From positions 1-15,574 of the forward strand of contig JAKNDB010000056.1 of the NCBI GenBank assembly GCA_024305405.1: a stretch of DNA of 15,574 nucleotides, in the 5' to 3' direction. Source of the stretch: Dirofilaria immitis (taxonomy: Eukaryota; Nematoda; Chromadorea; Rhabditida; Onchocercidae). Made by a program: the position numbers and the translations under genes. This document shows, piece by piece, positions 1 to 9,785 of this stretch; the first letter of the stretch is position 1, and the number at the start of each line of letters is the position of its first letter. The notes beneath the pieces are model-generated. The model saw nothing but the letters and a program-made list of their open reading frames with translations, made no database searches and had not been told where the DNA came from.

Positions 1-1816
1 TTGAAAGTTGATGGTTAAATAATATCACAATAATCTTTAACGATATAAATAAAAGGTTGAAAATGGTTAAAATATGAAAAAACTAGTGAAATATATATAT
101 ATATAATCCAGTCTATAATAGCTATGCATTATCAGATTCAAAAATAATTGAGTTTTTATTCATTCTGTGTTGCATATCGATCAATTCTTTTTCGTATTCT
201 TTCGATTTTTTCTTTAAAAATAAATTATTTCAAAATTTCAGACCTTTTATTAAGTATCGAAAAAATTACTTTATTGTAAAATAAGTAAAATGGATCAATT
301 GGCGAAATGCATTGTTCATATCAAACTTAGAAATATCAAACAATCAGATTAATTAAAACACATGCATGGTTTTTGGTTTTTAAGCAATATATGTTCAATA
401 TAATATAGATTTTACTACGTTCGAACTATCACCTGGTCAGACATTTATGTTTCGTGCATATAGAAATAAAATTTATAGAATTTTTTTAATCCTGCTAGAA
501 AAATTCTTTCCTTTATCATATTTCATATTCCATATAGAACAGTTAAACTTCTTCACTTTTCGCTCTGAGAAATGGATGCATATAAAAGTTGAGTCAAAGG
601 CTAATCTGATAGCAAATAAATCATATATGATACCAATATTATTTTCACTTTAATTTAGTACATTCAATAATACCCGAAGGAGGATTACCGATGAAATTTT
701 CATTCAATTTTGATTCTAAATTTGTATTTCAAATTTATGAAATTCCCTTTAAAATAAGTAATTTACATATGTTGCGAGAGTCATATTTTAAATTTAATAG
801 CTTTTATATAAAATTCTCATCACAACCAAATCATTAACATCAATTTAGTTATTTGAACAAAAAAAGAAAAAAAAACATAGAAGTTGGAAGTAAAGTTCGT
901 AGGAGGACTTGTTTTGATAAGAATCGATTTAGAAATTGATTTGATTCACAGAAAGTGCCCGGAGTAAACATTTTGATATATCGAACATATTTAATGCAGG
1001 AATTCCCAACAGATTGAACGTATTTAATCTAAGATTTGCTGATATATCGAACATATTTGAGCAATATGAAGGCAATCAGAAGTTATGAATGGAGTAATGT
1101 TCTCTATAATAACAAAAGAAAGAACAATTTTCAGATACAGTAAATAATATGATTTGTCCAAATAATATTGGCCTAACTGTCAGTTCATTTGAGAACTATT
1201 TCCTGTTGCGTGCAAAGGGATGTTTATTTAGAAAGGGAATGTTATATCATCCCATTCATTGTCTTATGAATGTTATTTTGATAATGCATATATATATATA
1301 TGTTTTTAATTAATTTATTATTTTTATTGAAATGAATGCAAATGAAAACCAAAAGAATATGAAAGATATATGAGAAGACATTATTTTGTTTAAATTTTGA
1401 TACTAAATAATATTACGGCTAATCTTAAATAAATTTGCAATATGAATTATGATGCTATTAAATTTTTATCTTAAATAAACAATATTTGTTCAAATTTAAT
1501 AGTTATTTAATTGCAGAAAATTAATTCGTTTTTCGATGAAGAAATATTTGATGTTTTGGAATATTTAAAAAGAATCTACAATGTTCTGTTTATATTATTC
1601 GTTTTATTTTTTTCTATAAATTGATTTTGTAATTTATACATATTATTGTTATTGCTGGATTTCGATGAGAAAATTTTTGTAAAAAGAGTGAGAAGTTTTA
1701 TTATAAATTAGTAATAATGCCAAAAGGTATTGAAGTCCTGAAATTTTAAAAGTTATAGATTTGAATACTCTAATGAATAATACAGCAATGATAACTGCTT
1801 TTTAGTATGATGATGT
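1..1816. other. AT-rich spacer without a recognisable gene
   Basis: No frame here has both a convincing start or splice acceptor and coding-like composition. The open stretch at 447-653 (plus) uses AT-rich codons and matches nothing I recognise. Visible low-level structure is an (AT)n run at 91-105, another at about 1289-1301, and a short direct repeat at 975-1058. The rest reads as ordinary AT-rich nematode intergenic sequence. Confidence 0.5.
975..1058. repeat. 18-bp direct repeat, 66 bp apart
   Basis: The sequence gatatatcgaacatattt occurs at 975-992 and again at 1041-1058 without a mismatch. The intervening bases are not obviously duplicated. It could be a remnant of a diverged tandem duplication or a chance AT-rich match. 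No function is apparent. Confidence 0.6.
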
Positions 1817-2071
1817 GCTACTAGCTTGCTTGGAGAAGTGCGGAAGAAAATTGGAGAGATTGGAAGGGCAAAATCCCGGAAAGAAATGGAGGAAGAGGAA
1901 TGAAGGAGGATGAGAAAAGATAGAAGACAAGTGAAACACTTCAGGTATGGGCTCTTCTGCCTGAGAGTAGTAATTAAGATGAAATTGGCCAAGGCAACGG
2001 AATGGGCTAATTTGCCAGAAAATGACGAAGAAAAGTGTGTCAATATCATCAGCATAGACAAGTGGCATTGA
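1817..2071 (+). pseudogene. GC-richer island, possible exon or gene remnant
   Basis: This stretch is clearly richer in G and C than its surroundings and is purine-rich on the plus strand. It follows an acceptor-like TTTTTAG at about 1799-1805. One plus frame reads almost throughout, broken by a single TGA after a Glu-rich run (MEEEE, about 1887-1901). After the stop it continues through a basic segment and an ATG at 1979 beginning MKLAKATEWANLPENDEEKC, ending in TGA at about 2069-2071. A donor-like CTTCAG/GTATGG lies near 1938-1949. I do not recognise the product. It may be a pseudogene, an alternatively spliced exon, or the remains of an inserted element. Minus-strand frames through the same stretch are also open, so even the coding strand is uncertain. 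Confidence 0.25.
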
Positions 2072-2227
2072 AGAATCGACAGAAATAATAATAATTCACA
2101 AACTTGTCCTGTATGTTATAAAATTCCTAGATAATGTAAAATAATTAAAGCAAACATTGAATTTTGATATGAAATAGATAAATTCTGTTAAATTGAACTT
2201 TATTTAAGAAGGTCAAAAGCAATCAAA

Positions 2228-2425
2228 ATGCGGTTCTTGCCATGCAAAATATATATTCATTGTGTTTTTCAAAAGTTCTTCAAATCAGTGAATTTTTCTT
2301 TCAGTCGAAAATATAACAATTACCCTTCACTTCCTATGTGGCTGCCTCGGCACGATCTGCTTCAATTCCTCATCCTCTTTACAGCGAAATCCGTCTTCAA
2401 ATGGATTAATAAAATTTTAAAATAA
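2228..2425 (+). CDS. Possible small exon or 65-residue open frame, unknown product
   Basis: An ATG-initiated frame of 65 codons runs from 2228. Inside it lies a strong nematode acceptor (pyrimidine-rich TTTTTCTTTCAG ending near 2305), after which the sequence becomes noticeably more GC-rich and coding-like (residues include YPSLPMWLPRHDLLQF). It ends in a stop followed at once by AATAAA-like sequence (about 2420). So the real coding part may be a 3'-terminal exon of about 115 nt rather than the whole frame. A second frame through the exon is also open, so the frame is undecided. Joining it to the donor near 1943 would be phase-compatible, but that is speculative. I recognise no domain. Confidence 0.25.
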   Translation: MRFLPCKIYIHCVFQKFFKSVNFSFSRKYNNYPSLPMWLPRHDLLQFLILFTAKSVFKWINKILK

Positions 2426-2585
2426 AATAGGAGAACACAAATAATAAAATAAAATAAAGAAGTAAAAAATGGAAAAATGGAAATAAAAACAAAAATGCCA
2501 AAAATTAGAAAAAATTAAAAAGAAAACGAAAAAAGGAAAAAGTTGGAAAACGAGTAAAAAAAAACAAGAAATAATAAAAGGGACC
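2418..2585. repeat. A-rich low-complexity tract
   Basis: About 165 bases consist very largely of A with scattered G on the plus strand, with few pyrimidines (many aaaataaaa and ggaaaaa motifs). Open frames on the minus strand here (a Phe-rich polypeptide) follow from the composition alone. It could be an old poly(A)-derived sequence or a low-complexity spacer. Confidence 0.7.
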
Positions 2586-3733
2586 TGGAAAATTTTTCGT
2601 TTCAATTAACTATAACTGTGAAAGTCACTGAATTCTCATCTTCCGAAAAGGAATTAGGATCGTTTTACACTTCTACATGTCATCAGTCGTTGTCATGATC
2701 AAAATTTAAGAGTTTGTGAGAGGCGGCTCTCTTCAAGGTTTTTTTTCTCGGCTCATTTAAAGCGAAAAAAATAATCTGCTTTTAATTCAGTTATTTTTCG
2801 TTTCGATTTTATCGGTCTTGCTTTGAGCTGATAACTTTATTCGAGGTTTCAAATTTTCTATTATATTAATTCATTGCTTCATATGCATGATTATTGTTAG
2901 TAACTTCCTCTTAGCTTTGAATTAACTATTCGCGTAGTTGTTGTTAAGCTGAAAGTTTTCAATTATTTTAATCACTGCGACTTTTTGAATAGTTTATTGA
3001 TTCATCTTAAAGTTATAATGATTTTATTTTCCTTCTTTCAAAATCTGTTTTCACTCATATTTTAATGTCGCTTAATCTTATCGTTTCCTATTATTAATTT
3101 AATTTTTAATGGTTCTTTTACCTAATTTTAATAGAATTTGTTTACACTTATTGTGCTTTGACAGCTATTTGACTGATTATGAAGTCCATTTTCACAGGTA
3201 ATTAGATGAAGTTAAATTAAGCGATTTTAAATCTCTATGATCAAATTCAAACAGCTAGACGGCATTAAATTCTACAATCGAATTCAGCAATGTTTTTTCT
3301 ATTAATTTTTGCTTATTTTATCCTTTTTAACAAAATATACCAAAAATACGGAAAATAGGGAGCGAAGACTGATAGTACGATTGCAAAAATGGTTTCTGGA
3401 ATAATTTATAAATTAATGCATGAACAGATACGTAAATTTTGAATTTTTGATTTATTAATTATTCAAATTCTTGGGATTCGTAAATTTTTTGAATTTTTGA
3501 TTTCTATTCACGAAAAATTGTTTGAATACTAGGACTCTTTAATTTAAATTTTTTAAAATTTTGGATTTTGAGATAAGTTAAGATTATCTGTATGTCCCCC
3601 TGTTCATATAAGACGTTTTTCAAATTTTCTAGTTTTTAGATATGTAACTGTTGAATTCCTGAATTTTTCGAATTCAGAAATTCGGAAAAAATTTTGTTAC
3701 TTTTTCGAATTTCCTGATTTTTGTTTTATTCTA
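2586..3733. other. AT-rich spacer, no gene seen
   Basis: I see no frame with coding character. The 3429-3720 part is packed with variants of gaattttt/aaattc, giving local direct and inverted repeats (see the separate repeat entry). T-rich stretches such as that near 2740-2750 occur, but without a following exon that I can support. Confidence 0.5.
3429..3540. repeat. Imperfect tandem duplication, about 48-bp unit
   Basis: The motif cgtaaattttgaatttttgattt (with small indels) begins at about 3431 and again at about 3479, each followed by a diverged ~25-base remainder. The following sequence up to about 3720 contains further gaatttttcgaattc-type inverted pieces. It looks like decayed simple repeat. 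Confidence 0.5.
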
Positions 3734-4552
3734 ATGTAAATTGTTTGACTTAAATAACTGCCAATGAAAAAAGTTTCGCAAAACAATATCTATTAATTCG
3801 AATTGGTCGATAAAAATGTTTAACGGATTTGTATTTACAAGCAGAACGTGGGCTAAAAATCGAAAATCTTCCTTTTGGTGTGGAAAAATAAACTGATGTT
3901 TATAGACAATTATAGTTGGAAAGGTCTATTAGATCAAAAGTTGCTAATATTGATAACGGGAAGGAATTTCTTCACCATTTGAGGATAGGCTGTTAAAGAT
4001 TTCCCGAGTTGCTTCTTCTGTGGGGAACGAAGGTTTTCGCTAGTTGTAAAAGGTCGATTGAAGACCGATTGTTTACCACTCGAAATTTATGAACAATCCC
4101 AAAAATTCTTTGAATACAATTTCTATATGCCCTGCGTGGGACAAGATATAGGCAAAGAATAACCAGTTGATGCCCATGAAACAATTAACCAGACATACAT
4201 GGGATAAATCTCCACATCATATAGAAAGGCAGCGTAATCGATAAGAAAAAGGAGTCCATTTTTCCTACATTTAGCTACATTTATTGGATGTATAAGAATA
4301 AGCAAACAGCGTATGATGGCGGTAAGAGGTGTATTTACTGATGGCAATCGGTAATGTCTAATAGAAATTAAATTTAACAGTCGAAGACTATGAGAAGCAA
4401 CTTCTTAAACCTGGATGTCAATTATGAATTACACGATTTCTTCGAATCTGTGACAATTATCACTATTTTAAAATAAAATATATGCATGACGAAATTAGCG
4501 AAAGAAGAAACCGAAAGAGCGGTAAATAAAAATTAAAATATTAGGTCAAACT
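3734..4552. repeat. Repeat copy A, split by 611 bases
   Basis: The two flanks, 3734-3841 and 4453-4552, match the contiguous stretch 5104-5325 at high identity. Examples are the shared atatgcatgacgaaattagc and the shared ttaggtcaaact end. In copy A the two halves are separated by 3842-4452; in copy B only about four bases lie at the junction. The extra bases in A hold the broken receptor fragment at 3993-4367. Either copy B deleted the segment or copy A gained it. Confidence 0.75.
3993..4367 (-). pseudogene. Frameshifted 3' fragment of a rhodopsin-like GPCR
   Basis: Read on the minus strand, three successive frames together look like the end of a seven-transmembrane receptor. The first (about 4347-4196) covers a TM6-like hydrophobic stretch with a Pro (LLILIHPINV) and an extracellular loop ending near DYAAFLYDVEIYP. 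The second (about 4198-4145) reads VCLVNCFMGINWLFFAYI, a TM7-like helix with a conserved-type Asn. The third (about 4145-3993) gives a post-TM7 basic segment, RRAYRNCIQRIFG, and a C-terminal tail of about 45 residues to a stop. No single frame spans all three and no introns with proper ends separate them, so at least two frameshifts are implied. This is a different receptor type from the gene at 5680-7876. I place it in the broad rhodopsin-like or peptide-receptor group by the TM7/YR pattern only. Confidence 0.45.
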
Positions 4553-5103
4553 ATTAGATTTAACTTGCTTATTAGATTTAACGATCATATATGGTGATTA
4601 ATTGTATTTTAAAACTGTACATGTTGAATCTTGTTATTTGTGAAAAAAATAAGGCATGATGAACAGCATCCACATACTATCAGATTTTAACATTATAATT
4701 GAAGAATGGATAGTAACCATTAAACTAGCAAGGAATTAATTATTCATCGGAATCCAGATATTATAAAAAGTTTTGTTTTCGAAGATATCGGAAAAGATTT
4801 CATTAATAAAATTTACCTTTCACTGTAAAATGTGAATGATGTATTTCGAGAGATTATTCTATAAATAATTATTCTATTTGAATTAAAATTAATTACAGCA
4901 TTCGTTCCATTTCACTTACATACAAAGCAGTACAATACATTTACGATAGTTTGAATAATATGCTAACGAAATTAAAATTAATGATCAAGATAAGACAATT
5001 CATCATTAAAAGCAAAGTAAAAAAAGTTGTTGCATCGAAGTTGCCATATATGTTGACTTTAAAAAATCATTTTGATATCCGACTCAAAGATTATAAAATT
5101 ACG
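4553..5103. other. AT-rich spacer between the two repeat copies
   Basis: No coding-like frame, no RNA gene and no clear repeat beyond AT-rich simple sequence. The stretch separates repeat copies A and B. Confidence 0.5.
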
Positions 5104-5325
5104 ATGTAAATTTTTTGACTTAAGTAACTGCCAAATGAAGGAATTGAGCAAAACAATATCAATTAATTCTAATTAATCGATAAAAATATTTAACGGATTG
5201 GCTTCTTTTATTTACAAGGTAAACAATCATCACTAACTATTTGAAAATAAAATATATGCATGACGAAATTAGCAAAAAAGAAACCGAAAAACTGGTAAAT
5301 AAAAATTAAAATGTTAGGTCAAACT
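5104..5325. repeat. Repeat copy B, contiguous
   Basis: 5104-5218 corresponds to 3734-3841 and 5223-5325 to 4453-4552. Only four bases lie at the junction where copy A has 611. Single-base differences and short indels are scattered throughout, so the duplication is not very recent. 5326-5679 downstream is spacer in which I see no gene. Confidence 0.75.
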
Positions 5326-5679
5326 AGCAATTCTATAAGTAGCACAATATAGAAAAGGTCAATCAAATGGAGCAATAAGAATTCATTATTACATTCGCTT
5401 GATTGGCTTATTTCACTTTCGATCTGCCTTTGGAACTATTGGAAGTACACTATTAAGTGCAGCGCTTAATTTATCTTAATTCGAACAATTTGCGATATTC
5501 CTAAAGAATAATTGCAAAGCAGATGCTATCTTTCTAGTAGTTTTCAGTTATTTTTAGCTTTTTCATAACTTTCATTTAAGAATAGATGATTATATTATAC
5601 CATTAAATTATACTATAATATAATGAGACGTCGAATTATAAATTGTAACAACGTTTTTATCACAATTTTTAAAAAGCCA

Positions 5680-7876
5680 TTAGTTTATATTATTACCGAT
5701 TACATTCACGCTTCTCTTCGTTACAGCGATATTTACTGGAGTATTTGCTGTTGTACATATCATCGCTGTATTCAAATCATTTCTTATTGTTTTTGTGCGT
5801 AAGTCTACTGTGTTCGTACGAACGCCCACTATATTTTGTTTCTTCAGCAAATGACGATTGAAGAATATGAATGATAAACTGAATTTCAATTAGATTATTA
5901 TCTTTTGTATTGCTCGAAGAAGTTATCTTGTTTCGAGAAATACTGATTAATAAAATTTCAAACAGTCCAGGAATGGATCAAACTTTGATATGAAAAACCT
6001 AAACAACAGTGTATAATCAGCACATACCCATCCAATGTATGCATCATAAGCCACGTATATGTAACTTTAGTCAACCGCGATACTGGCATATCAATTCGGA
6101 AAATAATCGTGGAAAATACCTGTATAGCAGTACTGACGCAGGTCTGAAATATTTTCTATCAAAAATTATTAAACATTGCGAAATACATATACAGCAAATT
6201 TAAAGTCGAATAAAGAATATATCATATGGTTTTTTTACAGTTTCTATTGATGTTGACGTTTTCCAATAATTTTCGCAAGAATTAATATTAAAAACTTCAG
6301 ATTTATGATCGAATTTTTAATTAATATTACCTCTTTGAAAAATAAGATTTCATGTCCCAATCTTTGCTGCGTTCTATTAGCGCCCTGACGTTTTTTTTCT
6401 GCAATTATATTTGATGCAAATTGAGAAATGATGCTGATGCTGACCAAATCTCTTATCAAATCAAATATGCGCAAATTATGTGAGCAGGTAAGAGCTACAA
6501 TGATTCCCAAACTTCGAAACAAACTGAAGCGAAGTTCATCAAAAGTCCAAACTGCTGTGTTTCAACCAAAAAGTGCACGCAACTTAGATTCAAAATTGAA
6601 ATATACTTTCAAATAGGTGACAATACGATAAAAAGCAACGGCATCGACAATAACAGCGGCAATGATAATGCCATCGGAGAGCGATGAAGCAATATAAGCG
6701 ATGAAATAATGATCGCATGGTCCAAAGAGTGTTGACCATGAATAAATATCTGCTTCGACGTAACGTGTACATTCAACTGCAATTAAAATTTAATATTTCA
6801 GGAATTTCTAATTTGGATAGAATCCAGTATGAAGATATGGGTAAAAATAGAAAACACTATATCACAATTCAATTCTAATACCGTTGTAATAAATAGCAGT
6901 GATTAGCATACTGATCAACCATAAAGAGACGACTGTTATCCAAGCATTTCTCGTACTGAAGATATGTTTATATGCTATTGGATATGAAATTGCCGAAAGG
7001 CGATTTATAGCAAGAACGAATTGCATCCAAACAATAGCAAATATCGTCGAATTAGCAAATGGAGCTGTTATTCGTGAGAAAATAAGCCACGGAAATGATG
7101 TTAGTCCCATTTGCCTAATTAATTCGATGCGACTTATTATATGAATAATAAATAAGAAGCGTCGTAAATGGAAGAAATAAATTAAGTCGAAAGAATTTAC
7201 TGAGTCAATATTCACCATGTTATTGAAAAATTCACTTGAACTTATTAAGATATCAATAATTGCCTATCAACTATGAATACCGAGCAGAAAATAATATTAT
7301 TCTTTTAATAGAAAATTTACTACTGATACCTGATAATTCTAAGCAGTTTCGTCTCTGGAAAATTACTACACATTATTATTTAAATGGATAAGTGAGAATG
7401 CAGTAATGACTTACACAGTAATTCTGACAAGTGTCCAAAGAAGTAGAGCGCTAACAGTTTGTATGTGGAATAAGGCACAAGTGGTACACAGAATTCCAAA
7501 TACATTATGATACCGCGGTGATTTATGAATGAGATATAGAGATAATCCATATGTAAGTAATCCAAGGAAACCAAGCTGAAATGGAAAAATTTCGAATTAA
7601 TTCTTTCTCATGACCAATTATTCGAGCGGAATAAATTTTATATAAAGGAGAAAAATAAAGCAATTTATTTATCGAGAAAAGATTTGAAATTCCAAGACAT
7701 ACTTTACAATAGAAAAGAAAACTAAAAATTGAATAGACTTAAAAATTTCTGAATTCTTTACTGAACAACAGCAATGAGATTTGTTTGTGAAATTAAATAT
7801 ATTCAAATAATACCGGTACGGCAAATGCATAGGTAATGACATCAGAATCGAGCGGCTTTTGCGTATCATTTTGCAT
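5680..7876 (-). CDS. Nematode serpentine chemoreceptor, class X (Srx)-like, seven exons
   Basis: Predicted seven-transmembrane G-protein-coupled receptor of about 335 residues, expected in the plasma membrane of sensory neurons as a chemoreceptor. My exons on the minus strand are 7876-7814, 7575-7415, 7114-6882, 6776 to about 6607, 6398-6331, 6143-6028 and 5878-5680; introns are about 105-300 nt. All junctions keep frame except the exon 4/5 join, which is ambiguous. Features in order: N-terminal NDT glycosylation site; TM1; NVFGILC at the start of TM2, typical of Srx; TM3 followed by AINRLSAISYP (NRL replacing DRY); IFSTRN and TM4; loop 2 with Cys in VECTRY and FGPC; TM5 with an Asp; GHEILFFK before TM6; HTLDG and FFNRHLLKKQ at TM7. 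The tail is about 55 residues, rich in Thr and Asn. The family call is firm for nematode serpentine receptor and good for class X. Regulation is not visible. Confidence 0.8.
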
Positions 7877-8743
7877 TGTTTTTTGTTAGATATAAGAATG
7901 AAATGTATCTCAAATTTAATTTACCATCAGTAATTACCTGAAATTATATTTTATCATAAAAATACATTTGAATATATAGAAGAATATGAAAGAGCAATGA
8001 ATGCAACTTTGCTTGATAAAATCTAAAGTTAGCTCGGATTTCATAGAGAAATATGCTGAGAATAAGAATATTTTGGGATGATAATTTAAATATTGTTGAA
8101 ACTTCTTTTTCCTACTAAAACATGAAATCATATGCTAATGGACAGTGATATAAATTGACTTCTGAAAATAATTACACTTAAGAGAAAGAAATTAAAATCG
8201 TAAATGCTGACAAATGAAAGAATAATTATTTTTGATTTATATTCAAGGAGTCTGCAAAACGAATAAGTTAAATGTAATTATAAAAACTTTACTCCTTACC
8301 TTGAATGAAAGTAATGAAATTTAAGTTGGAAAATCAAGTTAAATTATTTCTGCGATATTTTCGTCATTTTTGATAATATTATTTCCATCAAAAGTTCGAA
8401 TAAATTTAAATTGACTTTAGATTCTGCAGTTGGCAGACTTGATTACAAGAAATTGAATAATAACGATAGTTTTTGGCTTCCTTAAGTTGAAAGATTTTAA
8501 TTTTTACACTATCTTGGAAACGATTTCTAAATACTTCATTTTAATTTACAAGATAAGGAAAATATATCACCGTTTCGAATACTTGTACGAATATATCACG
8601 AAACGTAATATTGAATATTTCTAAGCAATTGATATTTTCTCTTATTTTTCAAGCAGTGATAGCATTAATTCAGTATTCATTTTATTTCTAAAGTGATAAA
8701 TGAATGAAAAATCCGTCATATTTTAAAATGCTTCTAGTAGTTT
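7877..8743. other. Receptor 5' flank and spacer
   Basis: This lies upstream of the receptor start (ATG at 7876-7874) and before the next plus-strand candidate. The bases just before the ATG are A-rich. I see no trans-splice acceptor I would defend and no coding frame. Short open stretches on the minus strand (about 7934-8131) are AT-biased and have no recognisable features. Confidence 0.45.
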
Positions 8744-8791
8744 TTGCTTATCAAAATAATTATATATTACTTTTCTCTATCTGCATTTAAG

Positions 8792-8929
8792 TTGATCGAA
8801 TCTTTTTGCTCAAATATATTGGAAGTTATGAAATTTCGAATGGTATATTTTATCGATGACAAGGAACGAAGAAGGCGTCTAAAAAAGGAAGCACATGTTG
8901 TTAGATCAAACATCATAGCAACTGGCTGA
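8792..8929 (+). CDS. Possible 3'-terminal exon, unknown product
   Basis: A pyrimidine-rich stretch (ttttctctatctgcatttaag) ends in an acceptor AG at 8790-8791, followed in phase 0 by an open frame of 45 codons and a TGA. An AATAAA lies at 8950-8955, about 20 bases after the stop, where a polyadenylation signal would be expected. The predicted peptide ends in a strongly basic segment (DDKERRRRLKKEAHVV) that could be a cytoplasmic or nucleic-acid-contacting tail. The alternative is a 33-residue peptide starting at the ATG at 8828. I could not identify upstream exons; they would have to lie in the AT-rich 7900-8740 region or further away. No family recognised. Confidence 0.3.
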   Translation: MIESFCSNILEVMKFRMVYFIDDKERRRRLKKEAHVVRSNIIATG

Positions 8930-8955
8930 ATCAGAAATTTTGCATAAACAATAAA

Positions 8956-9466
8956 ACATTATAATATCATTTTGAAAAAATTAAAAGCTGAAAATTTCAT
9001 ATTATTATATAAAATGTTTTCAATGTCCCTTTTAAAGACATATCTAACGTCGCTCAGATCCTTAAAGGAAATGATTTAAAAAACATTTAACATTCTGATT
9101 TTTTTATACAAGAATTCGTCTCAAACGCATAACAGCATTTGGAAAAGTATTTTAATTTTAATCACTTTGAATTCGATAAATGAAATTTGTGTGTTAATAT
9201 CTTTTCGATTTTCGCAATATAAAATATAGTGGTTATGGGAAATTTTCGTGGTTCTCATCGTTGGATTATTTCCAATATTTTGTTTTTTTGATAATTGTTG
9301 AATAAGATCGCGAAAGATTAAAGACTATTGAGACAAAAATGTTTAAAACACGATAATATACTTTCTATGTGTATATCAATCCAAGCAATTAACTAAATTT
9401 AATTGTTAACAATTCCTATATGTCTTGTTTTAAGCATTAATATTATCATTGCCCTTTTCGCCGATC
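8956..9466. other. AT-rich spacer, no gene seen
   Basis: No frame with coding character and no recognisable repeat or RNA gene. Composition is similar to the other spacers. Confidence 0.5.
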
Positions 9467-9772
9467 TTATTTAATCGTATTAAAATTTTGAGAACTCTTT
9501 CTGTTTTTCAGTGGTAAAACCTCAAATTGAGTAATTAAACTTTTATTACGATTAATTTGATGATACATCAATGATAAGATCAGTAATGCAAATTCAATGA
9601 TATCAGTCAGATAATCTTTAATGACGACAACATAACTTAAAGGAGAAAGGAGATTGAATAACGCCCGATGTACATGTCCAACCGCCTCGTTGAAATTATA
9701 TCCTCTATTGATAGCTTTAGTGCTGAGGTTCCTCTTTTTCCGTGTAAGGAATTCTCGCGATTTTAGCGACAA
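9467..9772 (-). CDS. Possible exon with a hydrophobic segment, unknown
   Basis: An open frame of about 100 codons on the minus strand has mixed third-position bases, unlike the AT-biased chance frames nearby. It begins at a TTG, with no ATG in a useful position, so if it is real it would be an internal or terminal exon. It has a basic N-terminal part, then a segment with NEAVGHVHRALFNL, then a hydrophobic stretch (about residues 45-70, including VVIKDYLTDIIEFALLILSL) and a basic/polar tail. The hydrophobic part vaguely resembles TM5 of nematode serpentine receptors, but the match is weak. It ends just where the inverted receptor copy begins (about 9786). A second frame at 9781 (ATG, about 20 codons) overlaps it. 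Function unknown. Confidence 0.25.
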   Translation of the reverse strand: MSLKSREFLTRKKRNLSTKAINRGYNFNEAVGHVHRALFNLLSPLSYVVVIKDYLTDIIEFALLILSLMYHQINRNKSLITQFEVLPLKNRKSSQNFNTIK

Positions 9773-9785
9773 TTTCCATTATCTC

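Noticed and set aside
447..653. Plus-strand frame starting MFRAYRNKIYRIF, resembling the post-TM7 segment of the broken receptor at 3993-4367
   Set aside because: The upstream in-frame residues show no TM7 helix, the rest is AT-biased, and there is no nucleotide similarity I can see to the 4.1-kb fragment.
2041..2071. Minus-strand VYADDID, resembling the catalytic motif of reverse transcriptases, and a plus-strand YDDVLLA at about 1806-1826
   Set aside because: Neither is followed or preceded by other reverse-transcriptase blocks in any frame, and finding such a motif on both strands of the same short stretch points to chance. I do not call a retroelement.
2417..2605. Minus-strand Phe-rich open frame
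   Set aside because: It is produced entirely by the A-rich low-complexity tract.
6009..6203. Plus-strand open frame across 6009-6203
   Set aside because: It is the antisense of receptor exon 6 and its flanking intron.
6899..7144. Plus-strand open frame of about 80 codons
   Set aside because: It is the antisense of the receptor's TM3-TM4 exon, which has clear family motifs on the minus strand.
7380..7574. Minus-strand frame beginning near 7574 as read without splicing
   Set aside because: Correct strand but wrong frame. The neighbouring frame from the acceptor at 7576 gives the TM1-TM2 sequence with NVFGILC.
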